The notes below the pieces were generated by a model. The model did no database searches, had not been told where the DNA came from, and saw only the letters and a program-made list of their open reading frames with translations. A stretch of DNA of 7,302 nt from CAZOVK01 sp964583165. GTDB taxonomy: Bacteria; Bacillota; Clostridia; Lachnospirales; WRAX01. A program made the position numbers and the translations under genes. The DNA lies in the NCBI GenBank assembly GCA_964583165.1, contig CAZOVK010000096.1:1-7302 (forward strand). The letters are read 5' to 3'. Shown here piece by piece: positions 5,212 to 7,302 of the stretch; position 1 is the first letter of the stretch; each line of letters starts with the position of its first letter.

Positions 5212-6147
5212 ATGAGGAGATATTTACTGCCTGAACTTGGGAACGACTATAAAGCGAATCTGCATTGCCATACAACAGACTCTGACGGAAAGCTCACGCC
5301 CGAGAGAGCGAAATATGCCTATCAAAAACGCGGCTACTCGGTAGTTGCTTATACCGACCACAGGGTTTTTATTGACCGTCAGAGCCTGACAGACGATAGT
5401 TTTGTTGCGATAAACGCCATTGAGGTAGACCATAGCACAGAATCCATCAGCAAGAAACCGCATGTGCCGTGTTATCACTTCAACCTCTACGCCATGCGCC
5501 CCGATATTAAGGCAGATATTCCGAACCCCAACTGTATGTATGGCGATATATATGAACTGAACGCATACATCAAAGAGTGGGCAGACAAGGGTTTTCTTGT
5601 CTGCTACAACCACCCATATTGGTCACTCCATAACTACAATGACTACGCGGGCTTGCGGGGGCTTTGGGGTATGGAGATTTATAATCACGGCTGTGAGGTT
5701 GAGGGGCTGTATGGCTATCACCCACAGGCATATGACGAGATGTTACGCGCGAGCGGCGAGAAGCTGTTTTGTGTGGCGGCTGATGACAATCACTATGAAT
5801 TGCCGTTCGGGCATAAACGCAGTGACAGTTTCGGCGGCTTTGTCTACATACGCGCCCCTAAGCTTGATTATGAAACCATTATGAAAGCCCTCGAAGCAGG
5901 TGATTTCTACGCGTCTACGGGCGCGAGAATCAACTCCTTATATCTTGAAGATAACACACTGAATATCACATGCACCGAGGCCGACAGTATTTACGTAATG
6001 ACAGACACGCGTCGTTGCTACGTCAAGACTACGGAATCTGAGCCAATGACAGAGGCTTCTTTTGAGCTTAAAAACGATAAGTATATCCGCGTTGTTGTGA
6101 CAGACACAAAGGGGCGGCGTGCATTTTCAAGCGCGTATTATTTGTAA
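5212..6147 (+). CDS. PHP-domain metal-dependent phosphoesterase family protein
   Basis: This 311-residue protein carries the metal-binding motifs of a PHP domain. They are LHCH at residues 17-20 (His18, His20) with Asp25, TDH at 48-50, Glu71 in AIEVD, His89, His134 in YNHPYW, Glu155 in MEIYN, and the closing DNH at 192-194 (Asp192, His194). PHP proteins bind two or three divalent metals and usually hydrolyse phosphoesters; the substrate cannot be told here. After residue about 240 comes a beta-rich region (SLYLEDNTLNITC and onward to YIRVVVTDTKGRRAF), a possible small C-terminal sandwich domain. There is no signal peptide or membrane segment. The gene begins 16 nt after prfA, behind two G-runs (5199-5202 and 5205-5209), and probably shares its operon. 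All metal ligands seem intact, so an active enzyme is expected. Confidence 0.85.
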   Translation: MRRYLLPELGNDYKANLHCHTTDSDGKLTPERAKYAYQKRGYSVVAYTDHRVFIDRQSLTDDSFVAINAIEVDHSTESISKKPHVPCYHFNLYAMRPDIKADIPNPNCMYGDIYELNAYIKEWADKGFLVCYNHPYWSLHNYNDYAGLRGLWGMEIYNHGCEVEGLYGYHPQAYDEMLRASGEKLFCVAADDNHYELPFGHKRSDSFGGFVYIRAPKLDYETIMKALEAGDFYASTGARINSLYLEDNTLNITCTEADSIYVMTDTRRCYVKTTESEPMTEASFELKNDKYIRVVVTDTKGRRAFSSAYYL

Positions 6148-6181
6148 TTGTGAAGCGCAAGACGCGGGGGGCTTGCTAAAT

Positions 6182-6493
6182 ATGATAACCAATGAAGAAT
6201 ACTATGAAATTGTGAAACATAAGCGAGAACTCTTGAAAAAGCCGGAGGTTTTGCGCTGTACATGCCCGAATGTGAATTGTGAATGGCATGGGAAATGTGT
6301 GCAATGTGTTGCGTTACACCGTTGTGAAGAACTCGGCGGCGAAAGTCTGCCGTTCTGTTTACATCCGATGTTGAAGGGGAAGATTGAGGCGTTAGCCGCC
6401 GCTGTTTATGCGAACCTGCATGAAAAATCGGGCACGCCACAGGAATTATCGGACTATGTAAAAAAACGTGACGCAGAAGATAACCTACACTAA
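6182..6493 (+). CDS. small cysteine-rich protein, probable metal binder
   Basis: This encodes a 103-residue protein with seven cysteines at residues 26, 28, 33, 39, 42, 48 and 59 and several nearby histidines (36, 46, 61). The central pattern is CxCPNxxCEWHGKCxxCxxxHRC followed by LPFCLHP, resembling small uncharacterised cysteine-rich proteins of Clostridia whose C-C-HGKC-C-HR-LP-C layout suggests a zinc or iron-sulfur site. An N-terminal helix (about 4-20) and a charged C-terminal helix (about 65-98) flank it. The start at 6182 was chosen because a six-G run (6166-6171) precedes it by 10 nt; an in-frame upstream extension would overlap the PHP gene. It is the last gene of the operon, 34 nt after the PHP gene. 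I do not know its function. Its stop codon overlaps that of the convergent GGDEF gene. Confidence 0.75.
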   Translation: MITNEEYYEIVKHKRELLKKPEVLRCTCPNVNCEWHGKCVQCVALHRCEELGGESLPFCLHPMLKGKIEALAAAVYANLHEKSGTPQELSDYVKKRDAEDNLH

Positions 6494-7302
6494 GAGTTGT
6501 TATCCCCACGCCTACGCCCATAAAGCCCTTTAAGTTGGGCTTTTTTGTCGTACATGAGTTTGTCGGCGCGTTTCATGGTGTCGTTTATCGTCGTATCTGT
6601 TTCAGTATCAAAAATAGCGTAACCATACGCAACGACAGGTGAGCCGGAAAGCTCCAATGTCGTTGCGGCGCATTGAGCCGCGAAGCTGTCGAGTTTTTCC
6701 TCCATTTGTTCCTTTGTGGTGTTTGTTATGATAACGCCGAACTCGTCACCACCAAGGCGGTAGAGCGTGCCAATGTCCTCAAAAACACCCTTAATCAGAT
6801 TTGCGCAAGTAATAATGAGGTCGTCACCCGCCTTATGCCCATAGGTGTCGTTGACATTCTTCAGGTTATTCACGTCAAACATGGCCAGTGCCATTCCGAC
6901 AGGTGGTGTTTGCGTGGCGAGTATGTTCTCCATATCGCTTTCAAATCGCGTGCGGTTGTTAGCTTTTGTCATCAAATCCATGTACGCTAGGTGCTCAAGC
7001 ATCTTCACTCGAAGATTCTCCAAAAGGGCATTCGATGTGTCGCGCCCCGCCGTAATCGCGAGTAACAAAACAAACGCGAACAGCCCGAGTCTAAAGAAGA
7101 AAGACGCATCGTTGATTACCCCCGGTTGATAAAAAAAGATTAAATCCAACAGTCCGCCTAATAACAGAACACTTACGGCGAGAATGAAGCGTATAATCTT
7201 TATGTCGCGTGTTTTTGTATAAACATGGGCAGTATGAACAAACACCACAACGCAATTGAAAACCAATGAAAACTGTGAATATGCCGCTGTTTCGACAAAA
7301 TC
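6490..7302 (-). CDS. membrane-anchored GGDEF protein (probable diguanylate cyclase), 5' end missing
   Basis: The minus-strand frame is open to the right edge, so the true start lies outside the window; 270 residues are visible. Two clear transmembrane segments (visible residues about 36-57 and 68-84) follow the end of a third (about 11-27), suggesting a multi-span sensor region. A linker helix leads to a GGDEF domain from about residue 105 to 262. Key features are the metal-site aspartate in FDVNNLKNVNDTYGHKAGDDL (starting at 142), the catalytic GGDEF at 184-188 within YRLGGDEFGVI, and ADKLMYDKKAQ near the end. Such domains make cyclic di-GMP from two GTP. The inhibitory RxxD site upstream of GGDEF is absent (the positions read E and G), so classical product inhibition is not expected. 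The TTG at 7266 is not a credible start, because the frame continues upstream and the start would cut into a membrane segment. Confidence 0.9.
   Translation of the reverse strand, partial: DFVETAAYSQFSLVFNCVVVFVHTAHVYTKTRDIKIIRFILAVSVLLLGGLLDLIFFYQPGVINDASFFFRLGLFAFVLLLAITAGRDTSNALLENLRVKMLEHLAYMDLMTKANNRTRFESDMENILATQTPPVGMALAMFDVNNLKNVNDTYGHKAGDDLIITCANLIKGVFEDIGTLYRLGGDEFGVIITNTTKEQMEEKLDSFAAQCAATTLELSGSPVVAYGYAIFDTETDTTINDTMKRADKLMYDKKAQLKGLYGRRRGDNNS
6522..6546 (+). terminator. Rho-independent terminator of the prmC-prfA operon
   Basis: AAAGCCC (6522-6528) pairs perfectly with GGGCTTT (6537-6543) around an 8-nt loop, and the run of six T (6541-6546) completes a classic terminator. It lies 28 nt after the stop of the cysteine-rich gene. 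On the minus strand there is no T-tract after the hairpin, so it should act only on plus-strand transcripts. It lies entirely within the final codons of the convergent GGDEF gene and encodes KKAQLKGL there. Confidence 0.88.

Noticed and set aside
5224..5613. 129-codon minus-strand open frame
   Set aside because: It is a shadow of the PHP gene, whose metal-binding motifs settle the coding strand.
6119..6181. Upstream in-frame start for the cysteine-rich gene
   Set aside because: It would overlap the PHP gene, and the G-run at 6166-6171 points to the ATG at 6182.

Overview
The window reads as chromosomal DNA from an uncharacterised Bacillota, most likely a spore-forming member of the Clostridia. 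The evidence is a veg-family gene beside a DUF3794/SPOCS-domain gene (an arrangement seen around sporulation genes in Clostridia), and the order rpmE - DUF1385 (yqhQ) - prmC - prfA, which is typical of Bacillota. The promoters are good sigma-A boxes with 17-18 bp spacers. Ribosome binding sites are G-rich, often AGGGG. Two genes appear to start with TTG. I see no tRNA, rRNA, CRISPR array, insertion sequence or prophage gene.

Layout. On the left, two minus-strand genes run towards the left edge: veg (821 to 561), preceded by two tandem sigma-A promoters, then the first 154 codons of a DUF3794 gene that leaves the window (464 to 1). An AT-rich divergent region (822-1117) holds the veg promoters on one strand and, on the other, a clean sigma-A promoter for a plus-strand gene. 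That gene (1118-1969) encodes seven near-perfect 39-residue repeats and is predicted to fold as a seven-bladed DUF5050-like beta-propeller. It has no signal peptide or membrane anchor.

A translation-related block follows: rpmE (ribosomal protein L31, own extended -10 promoter), a likely terminator or attenuator hairpin, a DUF1385 membrane protein, prmC, prfA, a PHP-domain hydrolase and a small cysteine-rich protein. The last five genes are closely packed on one strand (gaps of 11, 16 and 34 nt, and one 47-nt overlap) and probably form one operon. PrmC and PrfA are functional partners: PrmC methylates the glutamine of the GGQ motif of release factor 1. The operon ends at a strong hairpin plus T-tract (6522-6546), which lies inside the 3' coding end of a convergent gene.

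That convergent gene (minus strand, entering from the right edge and ending at 6490) encodes a membrane-anchored GGDEF protein, a probable diguanylate cyclase. Its stop codon overlaps the stop codon of the cysteine-rich gene.

Most of the window is conserved housekeeping sequence. The parts of unknown function are the leaderless, cysteine-rich 7 x 39 propeller, the small cysteine-rich protein at the operon end, the PHP protein and the YqhQ-like membrane protein. I found no clear sign of a new defence or mobile system.
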